Origin: DRVV01 sp038868255
GTDB taxonomy: Archaea; Thermoproteota; Bathyarchaeia; Bathyarchaeales; Bathycorpusculaceae
Direction of reading: 5' to 3'
Length of the DNA stretch: 12,031 bases
NCBI GenBank assembly: GCA_038868255.1
Contig: JAWCTJ010000037.1
Span: 1 to 12,031 of the forward strand
Shown: positions 1 to 6,457 of the stretch, piece after piece
How positions within the stretch are numbered: position 1 is the stretch's first letter
Layout of the letters: each line of letters starts with the position of its first letter
Translations under genes and position numbers: made by a program
Notes under the pieces: generated by a model
What the model saw: only the letters and a program-made list of their open reading frames with translations
The model's database searches: none
What the model was told of the DNA's origin: nothing

Positions 1-374
1 CATTCTGTTCCGGATTTAGAAATAATGGTCTTTTCACAAGGTGATTTTATGTGTTGCTTTATGGCCTTAACGAGCTCTTTGAATATTCCCATCTCTGAAA
101 CGTTCACTATTGGTATCTGGATGCCTTTTTCAACCTCATAGATCCTCCCATATTTTGGATATTCCGTATAACATATCTGGCTTATCGGGAATTCCTTATT
201 TGTTAACTCATACTCAAAGGATTTTTCATATACCTCAAGACAAAGTAGGTAGCCATCTATCCAATACAATCTGCTGGCTCCATATGTTGTTGCACACCAT
301 GCGATGTCATTTACTGAACGCTTATCTAAACCTAGCACGCAAATTTTCTTTGTAGCACATATTTCCACATCCAT
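1..374 (-). CDS. Unrecognised protein, N-terminal 124 residues (partial, runs off left edge)
   Basis: The minus strand is open from an ATG at 374-372 to the window edge with no stop, giving 124 residues and an incomplete C-terminus. I do not recognise the family. It begins MDVEICATKKICVLGLDKRS, looks soluble with mixed alpha/beta character, and has no signal peptide or membrane segment. It contains five cysteines (residues 6, 12, 27, 45 and 68) up to residue 70 and one near residue 113, but no CxxC pair. Its start lies five bases after the stop of the XPF-type nuclease, and a GGGAG (383-387) inside the end of that gene is a suitable ribosome binding site eight bases upstream. The two genes are therefore almost certainly co-transcribed and may be functionally linked to DNA repair; that link is inferred from position only. 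Confidence 0.75.
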   Translation of the reverse strand, partial: MDVEICATKKICVLGLDKRSVNDIAWCATTYGASRLYWIDGYLLCLEVYEKSFEYELTNKEFPISQICYTEYPKYGRIYEVEKGIQIPIVNVSEMGIFKELVKAIKQHIKSPCEKTIISKSGTE

Positions 375-379
375 ACAAG

Positions 380-1108
380 TCACTCCCTAAAGGGTGTATT
401 AAGCACTTCCTTAACGCGGCTGCTTATTTTTTGGCCTATACCGTAAACTGTTTTCGGCCAATCATCTACATTTATAAGGGCTTTTAAAGGAGTTTGATAG
501 GATTTAAGGATCGCTATAGCTTTTTCTCTTCCGATATTAGGAAGGCTCGCCACAAAAAATATTTGCGCGTCAAATGTATTTTCACACCTCTTAACCGGAT
601 GAATCGTCGGCACCCTCTTTTCCATTATCTGCTCTTGACGGGCTGCAACATGTAGGAAATCCACAGTTTCCTTATAAGATGTGGTGTTCACTATAGCTAT
701 CCCATTTTTTGCTAAGTTAAAAAGTGCACCCCAAACAGCAGTTGGCTTTATCCTGCTGAACCTGTATATTATGGGCATGTAACCTTCCAGTAAAATGAGC
801 GCTTTGGGATAGGCTTCTTTAAGCTTAAAAAGCTGCTCAAAAAGATAACGGTGGGTAAGCGTGTAAACGAAATCATGCACAGTCTTTCGTTCCACAGCGC
901 ATACGTCTGACAGGATATAGTCACCTTTTTCCAGAACCTCTATTTTAACGTTAATTCCGCGTTCTTTAAGTCCCTTGATAATCCTCGGGGCGCTGTTTGC
1001 TTCACGACTGTCAACAATAATTGTCAAATCAAGCTCGTCTTTTTTCTCTCTTAAATATGGAACTAACGTCTCAGATCCAGACATAAACTCAACTCTGAAT
1101 CTATCCAT
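380..1108 (-). CDS. xpf: ERCC4/XPF-family structure-specific nuclease, short helicase-less form
   Basis: This is a 242-residue XPF/Mus81-type endonuclease of the kind that cuts 3' flaps and branched DNA in repair and fork processing. The N-terminal ERCC4 nuclease domain (about residues 25-150) shows VDSRE at 32-36 and the family signature GD (62-63) ... ERK (73-75) xxxD (79), which supplies the metal-binding active site. A tandem helix-hairpin-helix domain follows, with SLPNIG at 188-193 and YGIGQKIS at 222-229. There is no SF2 helicase domain, which matches crenarchaeal XPF rather than the long euryarchaeal Hef. Crenarchaeal XPF ends in a PCNA-binding PIP box; this protein ends shortly after the second hairpin (NTPFRE) and no QxxhxxFF motif is visible. 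It heads an operon with the unrecognised partial gene downstream. An AT-rich stretch about 40 bases upstream (around 1140) may carry the promoter. Confidence 0.92.
   Translation of the reverse strand: MDRFRVEFMSGSETLVPYLREKKDELDLTIIVDSREANSAPRIIKGLKERGINVKIEVLEKGDYILSDVCAVERKTVHDFVYTLTHRYLFEQLFKLKEAYPKALILLEGYMPIIYRFSRIKPTAVWGALFNLAKNGIAIVNTTSYKETVDFLHVAARQEQIMEKRVPTIHPVKRCENTFDAQIFFVASLPNIGREKAIAILKSYQTPLKALINVDDWPKTVYGIGQKISSRVKEVLNTPFRE
383..387 (-). promoter_or_regulatory. Ribosome binding site for the left partial gene
   Basis: GGGAG on the minus strand lies inside the last codons of the xpf gene, eight bases before the ATG at 374. It supports that ATG as the real start and suggests translation is coupled to xpf. 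Confidence 0.5.
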
Positions 1109-1300
1109 AATCTTTTATGCTATTTCTCTTACGGTTGAATATTAATTCACTTTACAACGATTTAGATATATCTGTTTATAGGACTCATCTAATTTAGAAT
1201 ATTGATGACCCGTGCCTAGAGAACATATGATGTAGCTAAACTACTTCCGAAATGCTAAGCCTTAACTTGGATCTACGTGAAGCTTAACGCATAGCAAACG

Positions 1301-1314
1301 CTTTAAAAGTTAAA
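1301..1314 (+). promoter_or_regulatory. Candidate TATA box of the ASCH-domain gene
   Basis: CTTTAAAAGTTAAA resembles an archaeal TATA element. A transcript starting about 25 bases downstream (near 1330) would have a leader of roughly 28 bases before the ATG at 1358. A second AT-rich site, TCTTTAAAAA at about 1315-1324, could serve instead and would make the transcript nearly leaderless. Confidence 0.35.
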
Positions 1315-1331
1315 TCTTTAAAAATGGATGG

Positions 1332-1347
1332 TTCCGCTATATCGGAA
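1332..1347. repeat. Short inverted repeat TTCCG-N6-CGGAA before the ASCH gene
   Basis: Two perfect five-base arms flank CTATAT, ten bases before the ATG at 1358. The centre TATA makes the whole site nearly symmetric. It would fall within or just at the start of the leader, so it could be an operator or a small RNA hairpin over the start. With arms this short it could also be chance. Confidence 0.3.
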
Positions 1348-1357
1348 TTGATGTACT

Positions 1358-1699
1358 ATGGAATCTAAGCAGTTGCGATTCAAGAAGCGGTATTTGAAGG
1401 CACTTTTGAGCGGTCAGAAGACCACGACGGTCAGAATGAGCACCGACCTAAAGCCTGGTGACTTAGTGGAGCTTGTAGCTGGTGGAACAAATTGCGGTTA
1501 TGCAAGAATAGAGCAAATAACCCGGAAGCAGATCATGGCGCTTACAGATGAGGATGCTGTAAAAGATGGATTTGGAAGTTTGGAAGAATTTATTACAACC
1601 CTCAAAAAGTATTACAAAATTTCGGATCCTGAAACTTGCGCATATATTATAAGTTTTAGGAAATTGGATATTCCGCTATCTAACCGCTCTGGAAAGTAA
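1358..1699 (+). CDS. ASCH-domain (PUA-like) putative RNA-binding protein
   Basis: This 113-residue protein has the ASCH fold over nearly its full length. The N-terminus LRFKKRYLKALLSGQKTTTVRM carries the family pattern of a basic strand followed by a G-K-T-x-R signature that lines the presumed ligand cleft. The central part (KPGDLVELVAGG, then GYARIEQI) matches the PUA-like beta barrel. The C-terminal half has the typical DAVKDGFGSLEEFITTLKKYY helix. ASCH proteins are proposed to bind RNA or act on modified nucleosides; some bacterial members (YqfB) are N4-acetylcytidine amidohydrolases. I cannot assign a substrate here. The frame is closed by a stop at 1349-1351, so the ATG at 1358 is the first possible start. 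It is a single-gene unit converging on tuf. Confidence 0.88.
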   Translation: MESKQLRFKKRYLKALLSGQKTTTVRMSTDLKPGDLVELVAGGTNCGYARIEQITRKQIMALTDEDAVKDGFGSLEEFITTLKKYYKISDPETCAYIISFRKLDIPLSNRSGK

Positions 1700-1704
1700 T
1701 TACC

Positions 1705-1730
1705 TTTAAAAGAAAAGACAAAATAAAAAG
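1705..1730 (-). terminator. Candidate T-rich terminator of tuf
   Basis: On the minus strand, just after the tuf stop (1748-1746), the sequence has repeated T runs (CTTTTTATTTTGTCTTTTCTTTT, pieces at about 1707-1729). Archaeal RNA polymerase terminates on oligo-T without needing a hairpin, so this is a good terminator for the highly expressed EF-1 alpha gene. Confidence 0.55.
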
Positions 1731-1745
1731 AGGAAGATGGGGATT

Positions 1746-3056
1746 TTACTGCAAACCTTTCTTAGTTATCTCTTTAACTATGCCAGCAGCTATGGTTGTA
1801 CCCATGTCTCTAACTGCGAATCTTCCTAACTCTGGAAATTCTGAATATGGTTCAATGGCTATAGGTCTAAGCGGCTCCATTCTGACTAGAGCAGCATCAC
1901 CTGTTTTCAGAAATGATGGCTTCTCCTCCACTACCTGACCTGTGCGTGGATCAATCTTCTTTAGTAGTTCCACAAATCTGCATGCCATCTGTCCCGTGTG
2001 GTAGTGCAGCACAGGAGTGTATCCTGCGGCTATTGCCGTGGGGTGGTAAATTACAATGATCTGTCCGATGAACTCTCTTGCAACAGTTGGCGGGTTGTCT
2101 GGGTGCCCGCATACATCTCCGCGACGTACATCTGTTTTTGCTATGCCTCTGACGTTGAAGCCTATGTTATCGCCTGGCTCAGCCTTAGGTATCCTTGCGT
2201 GGTGCATCTCTATAGACTTAACTTCACCTTGCTTGTTCGCTGGCATAAATACCACCATGTCGCCTTCTTTAAGAACTCCTGTCTCAACCCTGCCCACTGG
2301 AACCGTGCCAACACCGGTAATGCTGTATACATCTTGAATCGGTATTCTGAGAGGCTTATTTACTGGCTTAGGAGGCACCTCAAAGTAGTCAAGCGCCTCC
2401 AGTAGGGATGGCCCCTTGTACCATGGCATTTTGTCGCTTTGTTTTAAAAGGTTGTCACCGGTCCACCCTGAAATCGGCACAAAATGGATCTTGTCAACTT
2501 TGTAACCCACAAGCCTCAGCATTCTGCTAAGCTCGTTCTTGACTTCGTTGTAGCGGTCTTGGCTCCAGTTGACAGTTGGATCATCCATCTTGTTTATGCC
2601 AACTACAAGCTGACCTACACCCAGAATTGAAGCTAGGAATGCGTGTTCCCTAGTTTGACCGCCTGGGCCGACGCCTGCTTCGAATTCCCCTCTTTTCGCT
2701 GAAACAATAAGTATTGCTGCATCAGCCTGGCTTGCGCCCGTAATCATGTTCTTAACGAAGTCTCTGTGACCCGGGGCATCTATGATTGTGAAGTAGTACT
2801 TCTTTGTTTCAAACCTTAGGAACCGCAAGTCTATTGTTAATCCTCTTTCGCGCTCTTCTTTGAGGTTGTCAAGTATCCATGCGAACTTGAAAGTTCCTTT
2901 GCCCATTTTCTCAGCTTCTTCTTCATATTGCTTTATTGTGCGCTCGTCAACAGCACCTGCCAAGTACAGCAAGTGTCCTGTGGTTGTTGATTTCCCATGG
3001 TCAACGTGTCCAATCACTATCAAATTTAAGTGCGGCTTTTCCGGCTTGCTCATCAT
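1746..3056 (-). CDS. tuf: Translation elongation factor EF-1 alpha (aEF1A)
   Basis: This 436-residue protein is the GTPase that delivers aminoacyl-tRNA to the ribosome. All G motifs are intact: P-loop GHVDHGKS at 16-23, the switch I region ending RGLTID (71-76), DAPGHRDF at 93-100, NKMD at 155-158 and an SGWTGDNL G5 region. Two beta-barrel domains follow, and the length is normal for archaeal and eukaryotic EF-1 alpha. Two adjacent ATGs are available (3056 and 3053). The GGAGG at 3061-3065 is four bases from the first and seven from the second, and most archaeal homologues start MS-; the second ATG is probably the true start. In many archaea tuf is preceded by fusA and followed by rps10. Here neither is adjacent; the gene stands alone between ASCH and a divergent GTPase. 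Confidence 0.98.
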   Translation of the reverse strand: MMSKPEKPHLNLIVIGHVDHGKSTTTGHLLYLAGAVDERTIKQYEEEAEKMGKGTFKFAWILDNLKEERERGLTIDLRFLRFETKKYYFTIIDAPGHRDFVKNMITGASQADAAILIVSAKRGEFEAGVGPGGQTREHAFLASILGVGQLVVGINKMDDPTVNWSQDRYNEVKNELSRMLRLVGYKVDKIHFVPISGWTGDNLLKQSDKMPWYKGPSLLEALDYFEVPPKPVNKPLRIPIQDVYSITGVGTVPVGRVETGVLKEGDMVVFMPANKQGEVKSIEMHHARIPKAEPGDNIGFNVRGIAKTDVRRGDVCGHPDNPPTVAREFIGQIIVIYHPTAIAAGYTPVLHYHTGQMACRFVELLKKIDPRTGQVVEEKPSFLKTGDAALVRMEPLRPIAIEPYSEFPELGRFAVRDMGTTIAAGIVKEITKKGLQ

Positions 3057-3060
3057 TTTT

Positions 3061-3065
3061 CCTCC
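3061..3065 (-). promoter_or_regulatory. Strong ribosome binding site of tuf
   Basis: GGAGG, a perfect anti-SD match, lies four bases before the first ATG and seven before the second. The spacing favours the second ATG (3053). Confidence 0.7.
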
Positions 3066-3130
3066 ATGTTTCCTATCTAGATGTTCCCTCTATTTTTAGT
3101 GAACTCGTTTACTCAACTGTTCATTCGATT

Positions 3131-3140
3131 ATTTTAAGTT
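3131..3140 (-). promoter_or_regulatory. Candidate TATA box of tuf
   Basis: AACTTAAAAT on the minus strand would place the transcript start near 3105 with a leader of about 50 bases. A second candidate, CTAAAAATAGAG (about 3089-3100), would give a much shorter leader. I cannot choose between them. Confidence 0.3.
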
Positions 3141-3169
3141 TGTGATGAGTTTTCTTAAATGGGCATTAT

Positions 3170-3185
3170 TTCGTTTAGAAACGAA
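3170..3185. repeat. Sixteen-base inverted repeat between tuf and the GTPase gene
   Basis: TTCGTTT-AG-AAACGAA has perfect seven-base arms and a two-base centre. It lies in the 172-base divergent region, 44 bases before the GTPase ATG. It is about 20 bases downstream of a TATA-like TTTCTTAAAT (3151-3160) and so near the likely transcript start. It may be a repressor operator. Arms of this length do occur by chance a few times in 12 kb. Confidence 0.35.
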
Positions 3186-3228
3186 TATTAGAGCTTGTTT
3201 TGGAATTATTTTCAGGCGAGCCTAATTT

Positions 3229-4404
3229 ATGCCAACCAATTTACCCGCCGAAGCTAAGCATAAGTGGGCTGAAGTTTCAGCTGCGAGAAATCCTCATGAT
3301 AAGCTTAGGCTTATGGAGGAGTTTCTAAGTCTTGTTCCTAAGCACAAGGGAACGGCGAAACTCTGTGCCCAGGTAAAGAAGCAAATGGCTATGTTACGCG
3401 AAGAGTTAGAAGAAAAGCGGCGGAGAAAAGTTGGCAGAGGTGGATCAAGATTTTTCATCGAGAAGGAGGGTGCTGCGCAAGTGGTTATTCTCGGGCCAAC
3501 GAACGTTGGGAAGAGCAGCTTACTTAGAGCTTTAACCAATGCTAAAGTCGAGGTCTCGCAAACACCCTATACAACTATGGAGCCTGTTCCAGGTATGCTT
3601 TCTTATGAAGATATTCAACTTCAACTCGTGGAAGCTCCAGCCGTAATAGAGGGTGCTGCAGAAGGCAAAGCTTGGGGTCTCCAGACCTTGGCCCTTGCAA
3701 GAAACGCCGACGGCTTAATTTTAATGGTAGATTTAGAGCAGGATCCTGTTAAGCAACTTTCCCTCCTCCTAGGGGAATTACAGAGGGCCAGAATTCTTGT
3801 AAGTAAGCCCAGAGCTTACGTAGAAATTGAGAAAAAACACATGGGTGAAGGTCTCCGGATAATCGTCCTAGGGCGTCTCTTAGGATGCACTTTTAAGGAA
3901 GTTGAGGGGCTCCTGAAGAGTTATGGGGTTACGAACGCGTTGGTCAAGATTTATGGTGAGGCAACTTTAGATGAGGTTGAAGACGCGATATTCGGCACTA
4001 TCACATACAAGCCCGCGATAATTGTTGCCAATAAAATAGATTTGAAAGGCGCTGAGCAAAATTTAAGGCTCCTTGAGAATTATGTGGAAAGAAATCTTAA
4101 AGTAGTGGCCGTTTCCTGTGAGCAGGGACATGGTGTTGAAGGGGTTAGTGAAGCCATTTTTAAGGCTTTAGAATTAATCAGAGTTTATACGAAGGATCCT
4201 AGAGAAAGGGAACCATCTAAGAAGCCCTTTATTCTGAAGAGAGGCTCAACCGTGCAGGATTTAGCGAGAAATATCCATAGCGACTTTATTGAGGGTTTCC
4301 TTTATGCTAAGATTTGGTCTAAGCGGTTTTCATTTAGCCCACAAAAAGTGGGTGCGGCGTTCATACTTGAAGACGGAGATATAGTGGAAATTCACGCAAG
4401 ATAG
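3229..4404 (+). CDS. DRG/Obg-type GTPase with C-terminal TGS domain
   Basis: This 391-residue protein belongs to the DRG (developmentally regulated GTP-binding) group of Obg-related translation GTPases. The N-terminus MPTNLPAEAKHKW with a basic helical region (residues 45-70) is typical. The GTPase core has the P-loop GPTNVGKS (89-96), TPYTT (112-116) as G2, NKID (268-271) as G4 and SCEQG (296-300) as G5. The TGS domain occupies about 332-391. The G3 position reads EAPAVIEGA (135-143) where DRG proteins usually have DLPGIIEGA, so both the magnesium-linked Asp and the Gly are replaced. DRG proteins associate with ribosomes, which fits the location between rps7 and tuf. It is transcribed against both neighbours, ending 24 bases from the end of rps7. 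Confidence 0.92.
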   Translation: MPTNLPAEAKHKWAEVSAARNPHDKLRLMEEFLSLVPKHKGTAKLCAQVKKQMAMLREELEEKRRRKVGRGGSRFFIEKEGAAQVVILGPTNVGKSSLLRALTNAKVEVSQTPYTTMEPVPGMLSYEDIQLQLVEAPAVIEGAAEGKAWGLQTLALARNADGLILMVDLEQDPVKQLSLLLGELQRARILVSKPRAYVEIEKKHMGEGLRIIVLGRLLGCTFKEVEGLLKSYGVTNALVKIYGEATLDEVEDAIFGTITYKPAIIVANKIDLKGAEQNLRLLENYVERNLKVVAVSCEQGHGVEGVSEAIFKALELIRVYTKDPREREPSKKPFILKRGSTVQDLARNIHSDFIEGFLYAKIWSKRFSFSPQKVGAAFILEDGDIVEIHAR

Positions 4405-4428
4405 CAAAGTAATGTTGAATAAGGATTT

Positions 4429-5034
4429 TTATCTCGAAGCTTGGGCTATTCTCTCCAGTTCGTGCCGTTTTGAAACTGCATAGCTTTTCATGTCATGGTT
4501 TGCTGCTAGGATAAGTTCCTCTGCTAGGCACTCAGCAATTGATCTAGGGCTATGCATGGCAGCCATTCTTGCACCTTCGCATATGGTCCTCAAAGCCAAG
4601 TCAACTCTTCTCTGAGGTGAGATATCAACTGAAAGGTGGTAGACTATTCCGCCATAGGCTATCCTTGTAGTGTCTTCGCATGGTGCCGAATTCTCTATAG
4701 CTCTAACAAGCACTTCGACGGGGTTCCTTCCTGTGCGTAAGTAAATGATTTCAAATGCATTTTTGACGATGTTTATAGCTTTAGCCTTCTTTCCAGCATT
4801 TCTTCCCGGGCGCATAAGATTATTTATCAGCCGCTCAACTATATTTACCTCGGCTTTACCAAAGCGCTTATGTTCATGTCGCCCCATGGAATGCGGAATG
4901 AAAACTGGTTTGAGGCATACATATCTTTTTAATCCCAAGTCCTTTACTTCAACTTCACTAAAGCTCCACTTGCCGAAAAGCTTCACTTCCTTCTCCTCTT
5001 CTTTCACCGTTTGCTCCTTACTCAAAATACTCAC
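4429..5034 (-). CDS. rps7: Small ribosomal subunit protein uS7
   Basis: This 201-residue uS7 binds the 3' major domain of 16S rRNA and nucleates head assembly. The archaeal N-terminal extension is present (residues 1-50, charged, with KLFGKWSF). The conserved core follows: NIVERLINNLMRPGRNAGKKAKA, then NPVEVLVRAIENSAPCEDTTRI, then SPQRRVDLALRTICEGAR. The start is a GTG at 5034-5032 that overlaps the rps12 stop in a GTGA arrangement. No strong SD is visible, so translation is probably coupled to rps12 termination. No alternative ATG lies before the conserved core. Confidence 0.97.
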   Translation of the reverse strand: MSILSKEQTVKEEEKEVKLFGKWSFSEVEVKDLGLKRYVCLKPVFIPHSMGRHEHKRFGKAEVNIVERLINNLMRPGRNAGKKAKAINIVKNAFEIIYLRTGRNPVEVLVRAIENSAPCEDTTRIAYGGIVYHLSVDISPQRRVDLALRTICEGARMAAMHSPRSIAECLAEELILAANHDMKSYAVSKRHELERIAQASR

Positions 5035-5471
5035 CGCATCGGCTTCTGTTTCCTTCCAAGAACAAGTTCTTTAAGCGATACGCCATTAACCATTATCACT
5101 TTCCAACGTACTCCCGGGATGTCACCCATACTTCTGCCCCTTGAGCCTCCAATCCCCTCGACTATGACTTCATCATGTTCATCAACAACGTTCAAGGCAC
5201 CGTCTCCTGGTAAGAAGGCGGTTATGGCCCTACCATTCTTTATAAGTTGAACTCTCACACATTTTCTGATTGCGCTGTTAGGCTGCTTACTCTCAACACC
5301 TACCTTTTCTAGGACTATACCCCTGGCCATAGGGGCTCCCTCAAGGGGGTCTGCCTTCACGTCAAGACCAAGCATGCGTCTCTTATAATCTCGACTACTC
5401 CATCGAAACTTCTGTCTCTTCCTGGCAAGTTTTCTAGCAGCGAACTCGCCTCTTGGGGATTTGGAGCCCAT
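5031..5471 (-). CDS. rps12: Small ribosomal subunit protein uS12
   Basis: This 146-residue uS12 sits at the decoding centre and monitors codon-anticodon pairing. The hallmark KQPNSAIRK motif is present near residue 63, as is the GDIPGVRWKVI segment. Length and the basic N-terminus (RGEFAARKLARKRQKFRW) match archaeal and eukaryotic uS12/RPS23. It is first in a two-gene unit with rps7, overlapping it by four bases. In many archaea the upstream neighbours are rpoA, rpl30e and nusA; here the upstream gene is a divergent lipoate ligase, so the cluster is broken at this end. Confidence 0.98.
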   Translation of the reverse strand: MGSKSPRGEFAARKLARKRQKFRWSSRDYKRRMLGLDVKADPLEGAPMARGIVLEKVGVESKQPNSAIRKCVRVQLIKNGRAITAFLPGDGALNVVDEHDEVIVEGIGGSRGRSMGDIPGVRWKVIMVNGVSLKELVLGRKQKPMR

Positions 5472-5510
5472 GCCTTCTATATTCCTCTCGCTACGTTAAT
5501 TACAACTCTA

Positions 5511-5519
5511 ATATTTAAA
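5511..5519 (-). promoter_or_regulatory. TATA box of the rps12-rps7 operon
   Basis: TTTAAATAT on the minus strand, preceded by AGTTTAAG as a possible BRE, lies 40 bases before the rps12 ATG. Initiation about 25 bases downstream would leave a leader of about 15 bases. This is one of the two best TATA elements in the window. Confidence 0.6.
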
Positions 5520-5574
5520 CTTAAACTGAGGGATGTAAAGAAATTGGCTTGATGGCAGGGAGCATATGAAGAGT

Positions 5575-5585
5575 CATAATTTTAA
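5575..5585 (+). promoter_or_regulatory. Candidate TATA box of the lipoate ligase gene
   Basis: CATAATTTTAAG-like sequence ends about 50 bases before the ATG at 5635, leaving a leader of some 25-30 bases. The match to consensus is moderate. Confidence 0.3.
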
Positions 5586-5624
5586 GTTCGAGGAATAATA
5601 GTATGGTTACAGCTTAATCTATCT

Positions 5625-5630
5625 GGTGAT
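5625..5630 (+). promoter_or_regulatory. Ribosome binding site deciding the lipoate ligase start
   Basis: GGTGAT matches the archaeal anti-SD (AGGAGGTGA) and ends four bases before the ATG at 5635. A GTG start at 5626 would lie inside this site, so the ATG is the better start. Confidence 0.55.
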
Positions 5631-5634
5631 TTAT

Positions 5635-6447
5635 ATGTCTACCTGGCGGCTGTTGAAGCTAGATACATATAATGCATACATGAACATGGCTATAGATGAG
5701 GCTATAATGGAAGCAAAACTCAAGGGTCTCGCTCCCAACACTATAAGGTTTTACCGTTGGAATCCTTCAGCAGTATCTATCGGGCGTTTCCAGGAACTTG
5801 AGAGTGCAGTTTATCTTGAGAATTGCAGAGAAATTGGCGTAAATGTGGTAAGGCGGATAAGCGGCGGCGGAGCCGTCTATCATGATAGCGCAGGCGAAGT
5901 AACCTATAGTGTCATAGCCGACAAGGAATCGTTAAGAGCCAAGAATGCCTTAGAAGTTTATGCCAGAGTGTATTCTGGAATAGTTCAAGCTTTGAGAATT
6001 CTAGGTTTAACTGCTACTTTTCATGAAGGTGATGAAAAAAACTGTCCAAACCTAACGGTAGAGGGACGCAAAATTTCTGGAAGTGCCCAGTGTCATAGGT
6101 CAGGGATTGTACTTCAACATGGTACTTTACTATTAAACGTTAATCTGGAAAGAATGTTCACTTTACTCAAGGTCCATTGGGCTAAGACGTGTGCTGAGGT
6201 TGTAGAAATAGCTAAGGGTAAAATAACCTCAATAAAAGTGGAACTTGGAAAGGATGTTAAAATCGAAGATGTTCATAATGCTCTTGTAAGAGGCTTCCAA
6301 GAAGCATTAGGCATCAAAATTAAGAAGGGGAATCTGACAGACTACGAAAAGACACTTGCAGAAAGATTATGCATAGAAAAATACTCCACGCAGGAGTGGA
6401 ATTTGCATGGCCGCATTTGGAGTGAATCTTTATTAAAAATAAAATGA
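5635..6447 (+). CDS. lplA: Lipoate-protein ligase A family protein (catalytic domain)
   Basis: This 270-residue protein (from the ATG at 5635; a GTG at 5626 would add three residues) is a BPL/LplA-fold enzyme that attaches lipoate or octanoate to E2 or GcvH lipoyl domains. It shows RWNPSAVSIGRFQ (41-53), the lipoyl-AMP loop RRISGGGAVYHD (73-84), and EGRKISGSAQ (143-152) containing the conserved Lys (146). These are followed by SGIVLQHGTLL (156-166) and the C-terminal KYSTQEWN (249-256). The small C-terminal accessory domain of bacterial LplA is absent; archaeal enzymes use a separate LplB, which is not in this window. A Cys at 137 (NCPN) and the GSAQ...LQHG wording resemble octanoyltransferase LipM, so a transferase role is possible. 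The metallo-beta-lactamase-fold gene starts ten bases after its stop, so the two are likely co-transcribed. Confidence 0.9.
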   Translation: MSTWRLLKLDTYNAYMNMAIDEAIMEAKLKGLAPNTIRFYRWNPSAVSIGRFQELESAVYLENCREIGVNVVRRISGGGAVYHDSAGEVTYSVIADKESLRAKNALEVYARVYSGIVQALRILGLTATFHEGDEKNCPNLTVEGRKISGSAQCHRSGIVLQHGTLLLNVNLERMFTLLKVHWAKTCAEVVEIAKGKITSIKVELGKDVKIEDVHNALVRGFQEALGIKIKKGNLTDYEKTLAERLCIEKYSTQEWNLHGRIWSESLLKIK

Positions 6448-6457
6448 TTTCACTCTT

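Larger units (their letters stand above)
1109..1357. other. Intergenic region between divergent xpf and ASCH genes
   Basis: This 249-base, AT-rich stretch holds no convincing gene on either strand. It should contain promoters for both neighbours. Visible items are a perfect ten-base palindrome AGATATATCT (1164-1173), a TATA-like CTTTAAAAGTTAAA (1301-1314) and an inverted repeat at 1332-1347. No tRNA-like fold or convincing box C/D small RNA was found. Confidence 0.5.

Noticed and set aside
110..355. 81-residue plus-strand open frame
   Set aside because: It is antisense to the continuous minus-strand frame that starts with a good SD five bases after xpf.
1202..1255. Possible box C/D small RNA (TGATGA at about 1203, TGATGT at about 1229)
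   Set aside because: No proper CTGA D or D' boxes at usable spacing and no closing stem.
1998..2405. 135-residue plus-strand open frame
   Set aside because: It lies wholly antisense to tuf, whose protein is unmistakable; the translation has no family features.
3141..3228. GTGATGA resembling a C box upstream of the GTPase gene
   Set aside because: No CTGA follows within a sensible distance.
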